A DNA stretch of 64,000 nucleotides. It comes from Polyodon spathula (lineage: Eukaryota; Chordata; Actinopteri; Acipenseriformes; Polyodontidae). Shown one piece after another: positions 1 to 10,560 of the stretch; the stretch's first letter is position 1, and each line of letters begins with the position of its first letter. The stretch lies in contig NC_054536.1 of NCBI RefSeq assembly GCF_017654505.1, positions 11,023,794 through 11,087,793 on the forward strand, given 5' to 3'. Made by a program: the position numbers and the translations under genes. The notes below the pieces were generated by a model. That model had not been told where the DNA came from and did not search any database. It was given only the letters and a program-made list of their open reading frames with translations.

Positions 1-1000
1 GTGCGCTCTTCCGTGGAGATCCTATTTTTTTTTTTTTTTTTTCTAAATGCTTACTGGTAAAATGCTTACTGCAACAGTAATTGTGTACAGTAAATCTCAT
101 ACCAAGACCTCTCTGGTTGTGAGCTGAGGTCAGAACCAGTGTTCAGTTATCATTGCATGCTCTCTTGCTTGCCACGAACCTGATAATTCTGAATGGGCAT
201 TTTGCATGTAAGCTATTTATTGATTCCTTCATTCTTTATGATACAGTAATATTATTGTGATGATAAAAATAATTACAATTCAATCACATGTTTGAATTAT
301 TAAAATATCAACTCTGAAAAGCATCTCTAAAAGTCCTTCCAATGAGCACTGGTAAAGCAAGCAGCTGCTGTCCCCATGAGGCCCTGTTAGAAAGAGATAT
401 GGGATCTCTGACCAGCATTTTAAATGGGTTCTGTTACTGTGTACCATTAATAAAAAGAGCTAAACCTGTGCTGGGCATTTTGGGAAATTTACAGTCCTAC
501 TTCAACATCCCATTTACTTGCCTGACAGGGAGACCGACACAGTCCAATAATATATTAGTTTGTGTCTCAATAAACTGCTTAGACTGGCTCCTCAATTACA
601 AACTACATTTTTAGGCTCTCTGAACATATTTACATTTTCTTCTTCCATATTTTGAAATCCAATTCATGTTCCACTTGAATCTTACCTGAATATGAAAATC
701 CAGTATAATTGATTATACCACAAAAATGACTAGATTTGAATTAAAAGGCACCTGTAGATTAAACCTGCTGTTCTGTCACTCAGTATATTCTTATCAAGTT
801 TTGACAGCACTGTAAAAGGTCATGTTATTAAATGTGTTTTTTTGCTGCACTGGAGGTTATGAAAACAGCAAAAAAAAATTGAGGTCCAATTATAGGTCAA
901 TTATTTATGAAATAACAATATATTCTAACGAAACAAAATTGTAATATGCAGCTTTGTTGGTCATTTCCAGACATTCTGGCGTTTGGAGTACCATTCTGAA
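1..1000. other. Spacer, no gene recognised
   Basis: AT-rich DNA with a T-run at 25-42. Short open frames here carry no recognisable domain and have no codon pattern that I would trust. I see no element ends. Confidence 0.6.
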
Positions 1001-1009
1001 GCCCTGCCC

Positions 1010-1350
1010 GTGTGAATAGTGTGTTGTGTATAAATAATTCCATCCCTGATAGAATCCACGAGGGGAATGTAGCTCGGGCCTTGATTACATAATTGATGGT
1101 AAATCAAGCCCCAGCCACATGTTATGTACAGTAAAAGAAGACAGCTCCTTTGTTTAGTTGTATGAGTTTGGGAGAACCTTTATGATAGCCACTGGTAACA
1201 ATTGTTTGTGTTGGACTTTTTTTGTTTAAACCTTTTATTTTGGTCCCTGTACCCTGTTTATTTTGTTCCTGTTTTGTTTATGTTTTTGTTAATGCTTAAA
1301 CTGCAGCTTGGGTCTGCTTCCTGTCATATAACAGCCTTAGTCTACTCGGC
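1010..1350 (+). mobile_element. Degraded LTR-like fragment
   Basis: The stretch around 1065-1165 matches, in order, blocks also found in the LTR-like sequences at 44,670 and 46,145. These are a GAATGTAGCT-like block, then a TTGATTA...ATCAAGCCCCAGCCACATG block, then AGCTCCTTTG. It has no clear TG...CA ends and no target duplication, so it is either a decayed solo LTR or a piece of one. Orientation is taken from the 46,145 copy. Confidence 0.35.
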
Positions 1351-1362
1351 GATCCAGTCATC

Positions 1363-1371
1363 ATATATATA

Positions 1372-1414
<43 letters not shown>

Positions 1415-1426
1415 TATCATATATAC
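1363..1426. repeat. (TA)n microsatellite
   Basis: Near-perfect TA dinucleotide tract with two short interruptions. It lies directly outside the 3' end of the Tc1 copy that follows. Confidence 0.9.
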
Positions 1427-1440
1427 TGATATAGCAAATA

Positions 1441-2488
1441 TCTTTCCAATTTTAGGCAGGTGTGAAAAAATGCTGTAAAGTAAGAATGCTTTCAAAAATA
1501 GATATGTTTATAGTTTATTTTTATCAATTAATTAAATGCAAAGTGAGTGAACAGAAGAAAAATCTACATCAAATCAATATTTGGTGTGACCACACTTTGC
1601 CTTCAAAACAGCATCAATTCTTCTAGGTACACTTGCACACAGTTTTTGAAGGATCTCAGCAGGTAAGTTTGCCCAAACATCTTGGAGAACTAACCACAGT
1701 TCTTCTGTGGATTTAGGCAGCCTCAGTTGCTTCTCTCTCTTCATGTAATCCCAGACAGACTCGATGATGTTGAGATCAGGTCTCTGTGGGGGCCATACCA
1801 TCACTTCCAGGACTCCTTGTTCTTCTTTACGCTGAAGATAGTTCTTAATGACTTTCGCTGTATGTTTGGGGTCGTTGTCATGCTGCAGAATAAATTTGGG
1901 GCCAATCAGATGGTATTGCATGATGGATAAGTATCTGCCTGTACTTCTCAGCATTCAGGAGACCATTAATTCTGACCAAATCCCCAACTCCATTTGAAGA
2001 AATGCAGCCCCAAACTTGCAAGGAACCTCCACCGTGCTTCAATGTTGCCTGCAGACACTCATTCGTGTACCGCTCTCCAGCCCTTCGGCGAACAAACTGC
2101 CTTCTGCTACAGCCAAATATTTCAAATTTTGACTCATCAGTCCAGAGCACCTGCTGCCATTTTTCTGCACCCCAGTTCCTATGTTTTCATGCATAGTTGA
2201 GTTGCTTGGCCTTGTTTCCACGTCAGAGCTATGGCTTTTTGGCCGCAAGTCTTCCATGAAGGCCACTTCTGACCAGACTTCTCCGGACAGTAGATGGGTA
2301 TACTAGGGTCCCACAGTTTTCTGCCAATTCTGAGCTGATAGCACTGCTGGATATCTTCTGATTGTGAAGGGAAGTAAGCATGATGTGTCTTTCATCTGCT
2401 GCAGTAAGTTTCCTTGGCCGACCACTGAGTCTAGGGTCCTCAACGTTGTCGTTTCTTTGTGTGTCTTCAAAAGAGCTTGGACAGCACA
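1441..2488 (-). mobile_element. Tc1/mariner element, family A, 5'-truncated
   Basis: The left end carries the inner part of the same terminal inverted repeat as the full element at 56,757 (TTTTAGGCAGGTGTG then GTAAAGTAAGAATG), but its outermost bases are decayed. The transposase reads leftwards on the minus strand. The right side stops inside the transposase N-terminal region, where the DNA switches abruptly to a different Tc1 family on the other strand at about 2,488. The 5' terminal repeat and start codon are therefore lost. Confidence 0.85.
1574..2488 (-). pseudogene. Tc1 transposase, family A, broken
   Basis: Cut-and-paste transposase of the IS630-Tc1-mariner superfamily, which excises the element and inserts it at TA. 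Reading leftwards, pieces in different frames give the end of the N-terminal DNA-binding region (a GRPRKL-type linker), the first catalytic Asp in WTDESKFEIFG (about 2,120-2,150), a KHGGGS glycine box, the second Asp in QHDNDPKHT, and the final Glu in LNIIESVWD. The frame ends with GHTKY at 1,574. The 1,574-1,954 segment is open and keeps Asp and Glu. Frameshifts near 1,930 and 2,150 and the missing N-terminus make the gene dead. The family is recognised from these motifs, and the match to the copy at 57,178 is seen directly. Confidence 0.88.
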
Positions 2489-2897
2489 TCTGGAAACATC
2501 TGGAAACTAAAATGGAACTTTTTGGCCTAAATACAAAGCGTTTCACCCAAAGAACACCATCCCTACTGTGAAGCATGGTGGTGGCAGCATCATGTTATGG
2601 GGATGTTTCTCATTGGCAGGGACTGGGGCACTTGTCAGGATAGAAGGGAAAATGAATGGAGCAAAGTACAGAGAAGTCCTTGAGGAAAACCTGCTGCCCT
2701 TTGCAAGAAAGCTGAAACTGGGACAGAAGTTTACCTTTCAGCATGACAACGACCCAAAGCACACAGCCAAAGCTACACTGGAGTGAATAAGGAAAAAAAT
2801 CCAATAAAAAATGTGTTGCATTACTTGAAGATTGCTGTCCATCAACACTCCCCAAGGGTCTTGACTGAGCTTGAACAGTTTTGTAAAGAATCTGCTT
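2489..2897 (+). pseudogene. Tc1 transposase fragment, family B
   Basis: Plus-strand piece of a second Tc1 family. It starts at an [10 protein letters not shown] block, shifts frame once near 2,550, then reads through [30 protein letters not shown] and the catalytic [15 protein letters not shown] (open frame 2,568-2,786). A stop follows at once, and the trace continues in another frame as far as an LTELEQFCK-like block before homology ends at about 2,897. N-terminus, C-terminus and both terminal repeats are absent. The 3' half of the same family is seen separately at 9,097-9,520. Confidence 0.85.
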
Positions 2898-3044
2898 ACC
2901 AGCCACTTTGCATCTTTTTGGGTTGGTTCCCCCTCATAACCTATAATGTGTCTGAGTATACCCAAGGCTCTTTCTGTACGTGCAATTGTTAATTTGTAAT
3001 TGTTAGTCATTAATTCTATTATAAACTCAACCAAATTATTCTGA

Positions 3045-3195
3045 TAGTCTGGTGGTTAAAGAAGAAGGGTTTTGTAACCAGGATGTCCCGCTTCAAATGC
3101 TGGCTCACTCCCTGACTCCCTGTGTGACCCTGGGCAAGCCACTCTACCTCCTTGTGCTCCGTCTTTCCAGTGAAACGTTGGTCTTAAAAATAAAT
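3045..3195 (+). repeat. CORE-SINE (MIR-like), tRNA-derived
   Basis: A tRNA-like head carries an A-box-like TGGTGGTTAAAG and a B-box-like GCTTCAAATGC. It is followed by the block TGTGTGACCCTGGGCAAGCC...CTACCTCCTTGTGCTCCGTCTTTCC, which is the hallmark core of MIR/CORE-SINEs. The usual LINE-derived 3' tail is not clear. Such SINEs are transcribed by RNA polymerase III and copied by LINE machinery. The call rests on memory of the core domain. Confidence 0.75.
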
Positions 3196-3526
3196 AAGTA
3201 TAAACACTGGGTTTTGAAACAAACTAATGAGGCTTGGATCTCAAGTTCTATTCTCAGTCTGTACTACATATAACTGTGCATCATTGTCAGACATGTACAG
3301 CCTAAAGCAGTACTAACATGAACAGCTGGGGGCTGATAGTTTACATTAACCATTGCAGTTCAGAGATGCAGGATGCATTTTAGCATCTACTATTTTTTGC
3401 TTAAAAAACTAAAACAAAAATGTATCAGCTGATATAGTGAAAGAATAATAATAGTCTTTCAAGGCATCATAAGGGAAGCTTGCTTAGTATGTGCAAAGAG
3501 GTGTAGATATATTGAGTACAAAATAC

Positions 3527-3559
<33 letters not shown>

Positions 3560-4560
3560 ATTTTCTGGAATACATTAACTTCAATGTACAAAATTGTATG
3601 ACTGAGTAATACAATATTGAGTAATGTTAGTAATGCACTTGCCACTTTTACCACAAAGTATGTATTTTTGCATCCCCTAAAAAGAAATCACCTCCATATT
3701 AAAATGAAAATATAAAGACCCTCACCTCAGTTACATTTTGATGTCTATATCCATACATATGTGTACATAAAATATAAAATACAATATGATGATGAATTCC
3801 TGTTCGGTTCACTGTTTTACTGATGAAATTCTGTCTTTTGCAGTTTTCCATTGAAAAACACGTGCTTCACACTTTTCCACTGCAAAAACCCTGCCCTTCA
3901 CACACTTCAACTAATAAATTTGCTCAGACTTTACAAACAAGAAAAACCTGTCCTTTACATTTGAATATGTGTCCTTCTTTGTTTAGTAGCACCCTGAATA
4001 TATCATGCTTATGGGCATTAAATCATTATCCCATTTTCCACAACCAATAAGCATTTAGCTATATATAGTATGTTTATTTACAAGATTATATCATTCTCCT
4101 AAAGTGTGAGTCTGCAGGTGCAATATGTATTTTATTTTAATGGAAAACACTACACATAATATTGCTTTATTATGATTAAAAGACATTAATAATAATTGCA
4201 CTCAGAAAAAGGCAAACCCATTATACTAAATCAAAACATACTATTTAAAGATTCACAGAGGTGTTGCGATTGCACAATGCTTAATGCAATCTTAAGTCAA
4301 CTTGATTTTTAATAGGGTGCATTCTCTTGTCTTGCTACATTAAATGTGTTGTGCCTTGTGATAATCCAGCGAAAAAAACAAATTACATTGTCCAAATTAT
4401 ACTAACTGCTGTTGCAGTTCTCATCTGTGGCCTAGAGCTATTCAAATTCATATTTTCTATCTGGTCACTGATAAAAGTGCAATGGCATTCCAGTAATTTA
4501 AGGGGAACACAGCAAAGTTGAAACTACATTGTTGCAACAAAGCATATTTATTATTAAAGA
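3196..4560. other. Spacer with A-run
   Basis: AT-rich sequence with a 28-base A-run at 3,531-3,558. I see no coding potential and no element ends. Confidence 0.6.
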
Positions 4561-4569
4561 TGCATAATA

Positions 4570-7026
4570 ATAGGCGCATGCTATAGACCGCCAGATTCAG
4601 ACGGTGAGCACAATAATCTGTTATACAATGACATTAGAAATGTGTGTAGCAAAGGAGAAGCCATACTAATGGGGGATTTCAACTTCCCCCAAATAAAATG
4701 GGAAAACCCGGTGGGTAGCGCGAAGGATGAAATAGAAATGGTGGAAATGACAAATGACTGCTTCCTAACACAATTTGTGAAGGCACCCACTAGAGGGGAC
4801 GCATGCCTTGATTTAGTCTTTTCAAATAACGAAGATAGAATAACTAAAACAGAGGTCAGAGAACCACTGGCAAACTCAGACCATAACATGGTCTCATTTG
4901 AAGTGTTTTTTAAATCCCCAAAAGTAAAGACTAAAGTTAAGGTTTACAATTTTAGAAAAGCAAACTATGAAGGCATGAAACAGAGACTAACAGAAGTAGA
5001 TTGGAGTAAAATAGAGAAAACACCCACAGAAGAAGGATGGTTGTTCTTCAAAAATGTAGTACTAGAGGCGCAAAACAATTACATCCCTAAAGTAGACAAA
5101 TCTAAATGTAAAACTAAATTGCCAAAATGGTTTAATAGATCAATTAAAAAAAATATTCAGCGAAAAAAGGCACTTTACAGAGCATTAAAAAAGGACCAAA
5201 AAGAAAGTACGCAGAAAGAGTACACGGAACTGCAAACGCAAGTCAAAAAGGAAGTTAGAAAGGCCAAGAGAGAAATAGAAATGAACATTGCTAAGGGAGC
5301 TAAAACCAATTCCAAAATGTTTTTCCAATATTACAACAGCAAGAGAACATTCAAAGAGGAGATTAAATGTTTAAGAGATACAAATGGCAAAATCGTAGAG
5401 GAAGAAAAAAAAATAGCAAATATGTTAAATGATTACTTTTCACAAGTTTTTACAAAGGAAGATACTGACAACATGCCCCACATGTCATCCAGTTCCTATC
5501 CAGTTTTAAATAACTTTAGCATAACTGAGGCAGAAGTGTTAAAGGGACTAGGAGCTCTTAAAATAAACAAATCCCCTGGGCCGGATGAGATCCTCCCAGT
5601 AGTACTCAAAGAAATGAAAGAAGTAATTTACAAACCGCTAACCAAGATCATGCAGCAGTCTCTTGACACAGGGGTGGTACCGACAGACTGGAAAATTGCA
5701 AACGTAATACCGATCCACAAAAAGGGAAACAAAACTGAACCAGGTAACTACAGACCAGTAAGCCTGACTTCTATTATATGCAAACTTATGGAAACTATAA
5801 TAAGATCCAAAATGGAAAATTACCTATATGGTAACAGGGTACTGGGAGACAGTCAACATGGTTTTAGGAAAGGGAGATCGTGCCTAACTAACTTGCTTGA
5901 TTTTTTTGAGGATGCAACATCGATAATGGATAATTGCAAAGCATATGACATGGTTTATTTAGATTTCCAGAAAGCTTTTGACAAAGTCCCGCACAAAAGA
6001 TTAATTCTCAAACTGAACGCAGTTGGGATTCAAGGAAACACATGTACATGGATTAGGGAGTGGTTAACATGTAGAAAACAGAAAGTACTGATTAGAGGAA
6101 AAACCTCAGAATGGAGTGTGGTAACCAGCGGTGTACCACAGGGATCAGTATTAGGTCCTCTGCTATTCCTAATCTACATTAATGATTTAGATTCTGGTAT
6201 AGTAAGCAAACTTGTTAAATTTGCAGACGACACAAAAGTAGGAGGAGTGGCAAACACTGTTGCAGCAGCAAAGGTCATTCAAAATGATCTAGACAAGATT
6301 CAGAACTGGGCAGACACATGGCAAATGACATTTAATAGAGAAAAGTGTAAGGTACTGCACACAGGAAATAAAAATGTACATTATAAATATCATATGGGAG
6401 ATATTGAAATTGGAGAAGGAATCTATGAAAAAGACCTAGGAGTTTTTGTTGACTCAGAAATGTCTTCATCTAGGCAATGTGGGGAAGCTATAAAAAAGGC
6501 TAACAAGATGCTCAGATACATTGTGAAAAGTGTTGAATTTAAATCAAGGGAAGTAATGTTAAAACTGTACAATGCACTAGTAAGACCTCATCTTGAATAT
6601 TGTGTGCAGTTCTGGTCACCTCGCTATAAAAAAGATATTGCTGCTCTAGAAAGAGTGCAAAGAAGAGCGACCAGAATTATTCCAGGCTTAAAAGGCATGT
6701 CATATGCAGACAGGCTAAAAGAATTGAATCTGTTCAGTCTTGAACAAAGAAGACTACGTGGCGACCTAATTCAAGCATTCAAAATTCTAAAAGGTATTGA
6801 CAGTGTCGACCCAAGGGACTTTTTCAGCCTGAAAAAAGAAACAAGGACCAGGGGTCACAAATGGAGTTTAGAAAAAGGGGCATTCAGAACAGAAAATAGG
6901 AGACACTTTTTTACACAGAGAATTGTGAGGGTCTGGAATCAACTCCCCAGTAATGTTGTTGAAGCTGACACCCTGGGATCCTTCAAGAAGCTGCTTGATG
7001 AGATTTTGGGATCAATAAGCTACTAA
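4570..7026 (+). CDS. CR1-like ORF2: partial endonuclease + reverse transcriptase
   Basis: Target-primed reverse transcriptase of a LINE. The frame is open with no internal stop from about 4,570, upstream of any plausible start, so this is a 5'-truncated gene rather than one starting at the GTG at 4,642. In order: ACYRPP and LMGDFN of the APE-type endonuclease, then DLVFSN and SDHNMV, its C-terminal His motif. A Lys-rich linker follows. The RT has SPGPDEI (~5,570), YRPVSL, HGFRKGRSC, LDFQKAFDKV (~5,960), GVPQGSVLGP (~6,130) and the catalytic FADD in KFADDTKVGG (~6,218). The CR1-type C-terminal region follows, with RVQRRATRII, LFSLEQRRLRGDLI and WNQLP. The order and spacing match the CR1 clade. 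The missing N-terminal part of the endonuclease makes this copy unlikely to move on its own. Confidence 0.9.
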   Translation: MGACYRPPDSDGEHNNLLYNDIRNVCSKGEAILMGDFNFPQIKWENPVGSAKDEIEMVEMTNDCFLTQFVKAPTRGDACLDLVFSNNEDRITKTEVREPLANSDHNMVSFEVFFKSPKVKTKVKVYNFRKANYEGMKQRLTEVDWSKIEKTPTEEGWLFFKNVVLEAQNNYIPKVDKSKCKTKLPKWFNRSIKKNIQRKKALYRALKKDQKESTQKEYTELQTQVKKEVRKAKREIEMNIAKGAKTNSKMFFQYYNSKRTFKEEIKCLRDTNGKIVEEEKKIANMLNDYFSQVFTKEDTDNMPHMSSSSYPVLNNFSITEAEVLKGLGALKINKSPGPDEILPVVLKEMKEVIYKPLTKIMQQSLDTGVVPTDWKIANVIPIHKKGNKTEPGNYRPVSLTSIICKLMETIIRSKMENYLYGNRVLGDSQHGFRKGRSCLTNLLDFFEDATSIMDNCKAYDMVYLDFQKAFDKVPHKRLILKLNAVGIQGNTCTWIREWLTCRKQKVLIRGKTSEWSVVTSGVPQGSVLGPLLFLIYINDLDSGIVSKLVKFADDTKVGGVANTVAAAKVIQNDLDKIQNWADTWQMTFNREKCKVLHTGNKNVHYKYHMGDIEIGEGIYEKDLGVFVDSEMSSSRQCGEAIKKANKMLRYIVKSVEFKSREVMLKLYNALVRPHLEYCVQFWSPRYKKDIAALERVQRRATRIIPGLKGMSYADRLKELNLFSLEQRRLRGDLIQAFKILKGIDSVDPRDFFSLKKETRTRGHKWSLEKGAFRTENRRHFFTQRIVRVWNQLPSNVVEADTLGSFKKLLDEILGSISY

Positions 7027-7097
7027 CAACCAAACGAGCAAGATGGGCCGAATGGCCTCCTCTCGTTTGTAAACTTTCTTATGTTCTTATGTTCTTA
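7027..7097 (+). other. CR1-like 3' UTR with hairpin and tail repeats
   Basis: It contains GGGCCGAATGGCC, which can fold into a short stem flanked by CGAG/CTCG, and ends in tandem TTATGTTC units. In CR1 and L2 elements such 3' stem-loops and short repeats are thought to be recognised by the element's own RT. That role is inferred here. Confidence 0.7.
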
Positions 7098-7930
7098 ATG
7101 ATACCTCCACACACGTACCTTTGTGAAAACCGTGCATATCAAGCTCTGGAGCAACTGCAAACCACAGAGGTGAAGGAGGGATCAAGATGTATCTGTTGAT
7201 CTCAATAACAATAACCAACCCACATACTGACACTTAAGCAATGGAGAATGACTGGATTAGCAAGTTCCTATAATGAATGAAATAATTAAATGTGCACATG
7301 ATTTATTCTGCGGTCAAGGTGGTATGCAATTCAAATGTTAATTTATCTAATAAAATAAATGAATTTCAAAAGACCAGGGGCCTGTTCTTTGATCTTCGCG
7401 CAATCCCATGGCTAAATTTGTGCCTCGCAAAAAAATAGTGCTTTGGCACAAAATGAGAGATATTCCAAAACGACACAAAGCAGTTGCGAGACATTGGAAT
7501 ATAGCAGTTTTTTGAGCAATTCGCAAAACTGTTTGCGCCTTGCTAAACCGTCTGCACTTTCACTACCAATATGACAACTGCCAATTGAGAATGCATAATG
7601 ATGGGCAGTCACCATTAGTAATGGCATTACCCTGACAAGCTGATATCATTTGTGTAGCCACAGTATGTACCAATATGACAACAAATAAGACCACATAATA
7701 TAGCCTGCAAACATATATACTTCAAATACACAATTGGCTCCATAGCAAGGCGCAGAGTTTTCAAATTAATGAACTGATAATGCCACTGTTTTACTGAATA
7801 TGGACAGTATTGTATCACAAGGAAACACTATATTGGTTTTTTTAAAGGCCAGCTGATCCAACATAATTGTATGTTTTTGAAGTAAAACATTTTTAAAAAA
7901 GGGTTTAAATACTGTCTTTTTTTTCTGAAT

Positions 7931-7933
<3 letters not shown>

Positions 7934-8009
<76 letters not shown>
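7934..8009. repeat. (TA)n microsatellite
   Basis: Uninterrupted TA tract of about 38 units. Confidence 0.95.
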
Positions 8010-8011
<2 letters not shown>

Positions 8012-9090
8012 TCGTGCGTGACAAAGTCTACTGTGGTAGGACACACTCTGATGTGTAAATGTAACGAGTTCATTCACCTGCAAAGTAAACATCAATCAAG
8101 CATTTTAACCTTACACAATACACAGAACTGGGTATGTTATTCATTCTACTCACCCATTTGAACATCATGATTAAGCCCAGTTTTAAGGTTTTGAGAGTTG
8201 CCGGAATGGATTTTTTTCATTATGACATTTTTTTTTGTAAGAAAAAGTGTTCATTGTAGCCTGCTATGATTTCTCAATAAATGAACAGTCTCTGTACAAT
8301 TAGCAACAATGACATTCATTAGACTGGACAGCTGCATACACAGCCAGAAATTACAGTTAACAGAACTGTTTGTCCCGCCTCAGCTAACTTATGAATAGAC
8401 TGCTGCAGAAAAATACAGATCTTTGATTGGTTGATTGAATCACCGGTCTGGCTTTAGGAAAACGTTAGCATGCCTTTCACAGCAAGCGTGCCCTGACAGC
8501 GATTGTCTCTCCGAAGTGCGTCTGCCCACCTCTACACCCGTAATGCACAGCAATCTATGGAATAGCCCAATAAAGAAATGGGCCACAAGATGGGTGTATG
8601 ACGTATTTATACAATTAATTTACAGATGTGTGAAAACACACAGCAAAGATAACAGGCAGGACCCCCCTCCCCTCTTCCTCCTTCTCTCAGTCTTCATTTC
8701 CATACTTTGATGGTACACGTTGGATGCCGATATGCCTCTGAAGCAGTGAAGAACACATATAACTGTATATGTAAACACACTACCGCTGTCCATAATATCA
8801 ATACAATACTCAGTGATAAAACACATAACTGATCCGCCCTTCTAGTGTGTGCAGATGGGGGGTGGGGTGGTTTGGATTCTGTAGTATTGTACGTTCCACA
8901 TTTCATCGTAGTTGATGCGAATATCATCAATATCGTAACATAACACAGACAAGCAGTTGATCAGAAAACCCTAAACATTAAGTAATTGTACTGAACATGG
9001 TACCAAGGTCTAAAATGTGACGCTGCTTCTGCCTGGGTCAGGCGTTAGGGAGGATTTTTTTCCACTTATCTACACACCATACTCCACACT
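8010..9090. other. Spacer
   Basis: No gene or element end recognised. A short pyrimidine-rich stretch (8,660-8,700) and a GGGGGGTGGGGTGG stretch near 8,858 are the only compositional features. Confidence 0.55.
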
Positions 9091-9096
9091 GTTAAG

Positions 9097-9520
9097 GGGA
9101 AAAATCCAATCGAAAATTTGTGGCATGTCTTGAAGATTGCTGTCCATCAATGCTCATCAATGAACTTGACAGAGCTTGAATAGTTTTGTAAAGAAGAATG
9201 GTCAAATATTGCCAAATCTAGGTGTGCAAAGTTGGTAGAGACCTATCCCAAAAGACTCACAGCTGTAAATGTTGCCAAAGGTGCTTCCACCAAGTATTAA
9301 CTCAGAGGGGTGGAGACTTATCCAACCAAGCTATTTCACTTGTTATTTTTAATAAATTTTCTACAAATTTCTAGAATATTTTTTTCACTTGGAAGTTGTG
9401 GGGTAGGATCTGTAGATAAATAAAAAAATAAACTATTTTAATGCATTTTAATTCCAGGCTATAAGGCAACAAAAGGTGAACATTTTGAAAGGGAGTGTAG
9501 ACTTTCTATAGGCACTGTAT
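9097..9520 (+). pseudogene. Tc1 family B: transposase C-terminus and 3' terminal repeat
   Basis: The frame at 9,103-9,300 reads NPIENLWHVLKIAVHQ, carrying the final catalytic Glu in the IEN motif. It has one TAG at a position where Gln is likely, then FCKEEW, RCAKLVETYPKRL and GASTKY-stop. The downstream 220 bases end in CTATAGGCACTG before TA (about 9,520), which fits a Tc1 3' terminal repeat at a TA target. The 5' two-thirds are missing. This is the complementary half of the family B fragment at 2,489-2,897, and the two overlap across the block after the catalytic Glu. Confidence 0.85.
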
Positions 9521-9639
9521 GTTCAAATTTGATTGCGCTATGTGCATATTGAATGTCCACCTAGAATACATTTGCATCACATGTTTTTAATTAAATGTGC
9601 GTACTGAGGCTTGTAAAGGAGCCTTTGCTTATTATGCCC

Positions 9640-9920
9640 CATGATCCTGGAATGAGTTCCAGTCCAAACTAAAGCTGCTGACCCAGATATCTTTATTGCA
9701 ATTTAAGAGTAAACTGCATGATTTCGTGACTGAGAGTTGTAATTGTTTTAAATAGTTGACTACTTTTGTGTATTTTGATTATTGTTTTAAATGTGATTTG
9801 CCTGTGTCTTAATTGTATTTTATTGTGTGTTTGTCCAATTGACTTGCTGCTACCTGCTTGGCTAGGTCTCACTCGTAAAAGAGGTTTTAATCTCAATGTG
9901 ACTACCTAGTTAAATAAAGG

Positions 9921-9922
<2 letters not shown>
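9640..9922 (+). mobile_element. L2/Rex-like LINE, 3' end only
   Basis: From 9,648 a short frame reads WNEFQSKLKLL...SLLQFKSKLHDFV, typical of the extreme C-terminus of fish L2-type LINE ORF2. The 3' region then ends in CTCAATGTGACTACCTAG and TTAAATAAAGG, the tail usual for fish L2-like families. Everything upstream is absent, a typical severe 5' truncation. The tail runs into a TA microsatellite. Confidence 0.7.

Positions 9923-9999
<77 letters not shown>
9923..9999. repeat. (TA)n microsatellite
   Basis: TA tract directly at the 3' tail of the L2-like fragment. It may have grown from that tail. Confidence 0.95.
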
Positions 10000-10002
<3 letters not shown>

Positions 10003-10023
10003 CTGGTATTGACTGTTAATCTA

Positions 10024-10025
<2 letters not shown>

Positions 10026-10064
<39 letters not shown>
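10026..10064. repeat. A-run (39 bases)
   Basis: Uninterrupted poly(A) tract 26 bases beyond the TA microsatellite. Its source is unclear. Confidence 0.9.
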
Positions 10065-10066
<2 letters not shown>

Positions 10067-10414
10067 AGAAGATAGCATAGTCGGGCAACCAGTTTGGGGT
10101 CATACAAGTACTAATATATTTGTGCACAGTTTTTGCAAAGGCTTTGTTGGGCACAGAAGCCGTCGTCTTATATAATATAGATTATAAAATGATGACTCGT
10201 GTGTCTAGAAAAAAAAAAAAGGTTTTCTGAATAAGGTGTCTAGAAGGGCTAGTATTCTGATAGTATCCTAATACTAAGTGGGTATTCGGTATCACGTTTT
10301 CGGAATACTGGTATCCAGAATACAGATGGATTCATTCGGAATACCCCTTACTTGGCATGGAATAGCTATTCATATTTCCCACTATTCTGAATACAACTGA
10401 TACTGATAGAATAG

Positions 10415-10560
10415 AACAACCGGGACAGGTGCCCGGATAGCAATATGGGTGCAGTCAATTGCACCTACCACGCGGCAGGTGCATGACCTCATAAAAACCC
10501 TGCATCTCCTCCCTGTTTGCTCTGGTACAGGGGAATTTAATATGTTCCTCAGCATGTCAC
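10415..10560 (-). pseudogene. PIF/Harbinger transposase scrap
   Basis: On the minus strand, 10,467 to 10,426 reads VGAIDCTHIAIRAP, the conserved block carrying the first catalytic Asp of PIF/Harbinger (DDE) transposases. Just upstream, in a frame offset by one base, it reads EEMQGFYEVMHLPR, which matches the block usually preceding it. The rest of the nuclease, including the second Asp and the Glu, is not found. The fragment is therefore a frameshifted relic. The motif is seen directly and the family assignment comes from knowledge of Harbinger proteins. Confidence 0.7.

Larger units (their letters stand above)
4561..7097 (+). mobile_element. CR1-like LINE, 5'-truncated
   Basis: Non-LTR retrotransposon. 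The 5' truncation falls within the endonuclease domain at about 4,561-4,570. The body is one long open frame, followed by a ~70-base 3' region ending in two copies of TTATGTTC plus a partial copy. Short 3' tandem tails, rather than poly(A), are typical of CR1. I could not find a convincing target-site duplication. The long intact frame in a window where nearly every other element is broken points to a comparatively recent insertion. Confidence 0.9.

Noticed and set aside
342..614. 90-codon open frame near the left edge
   Set aside because: No recognisable domain, ordinary length for chance in 64 kb, no splice or promoter context that I could support.
7766..8095. Open frame of repeating Tyr-Ile codons (also at 9,906, 15,738, 48,276, 59,921 and 61,831)
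   Set aside because: These are TA microsatellites read as protein.
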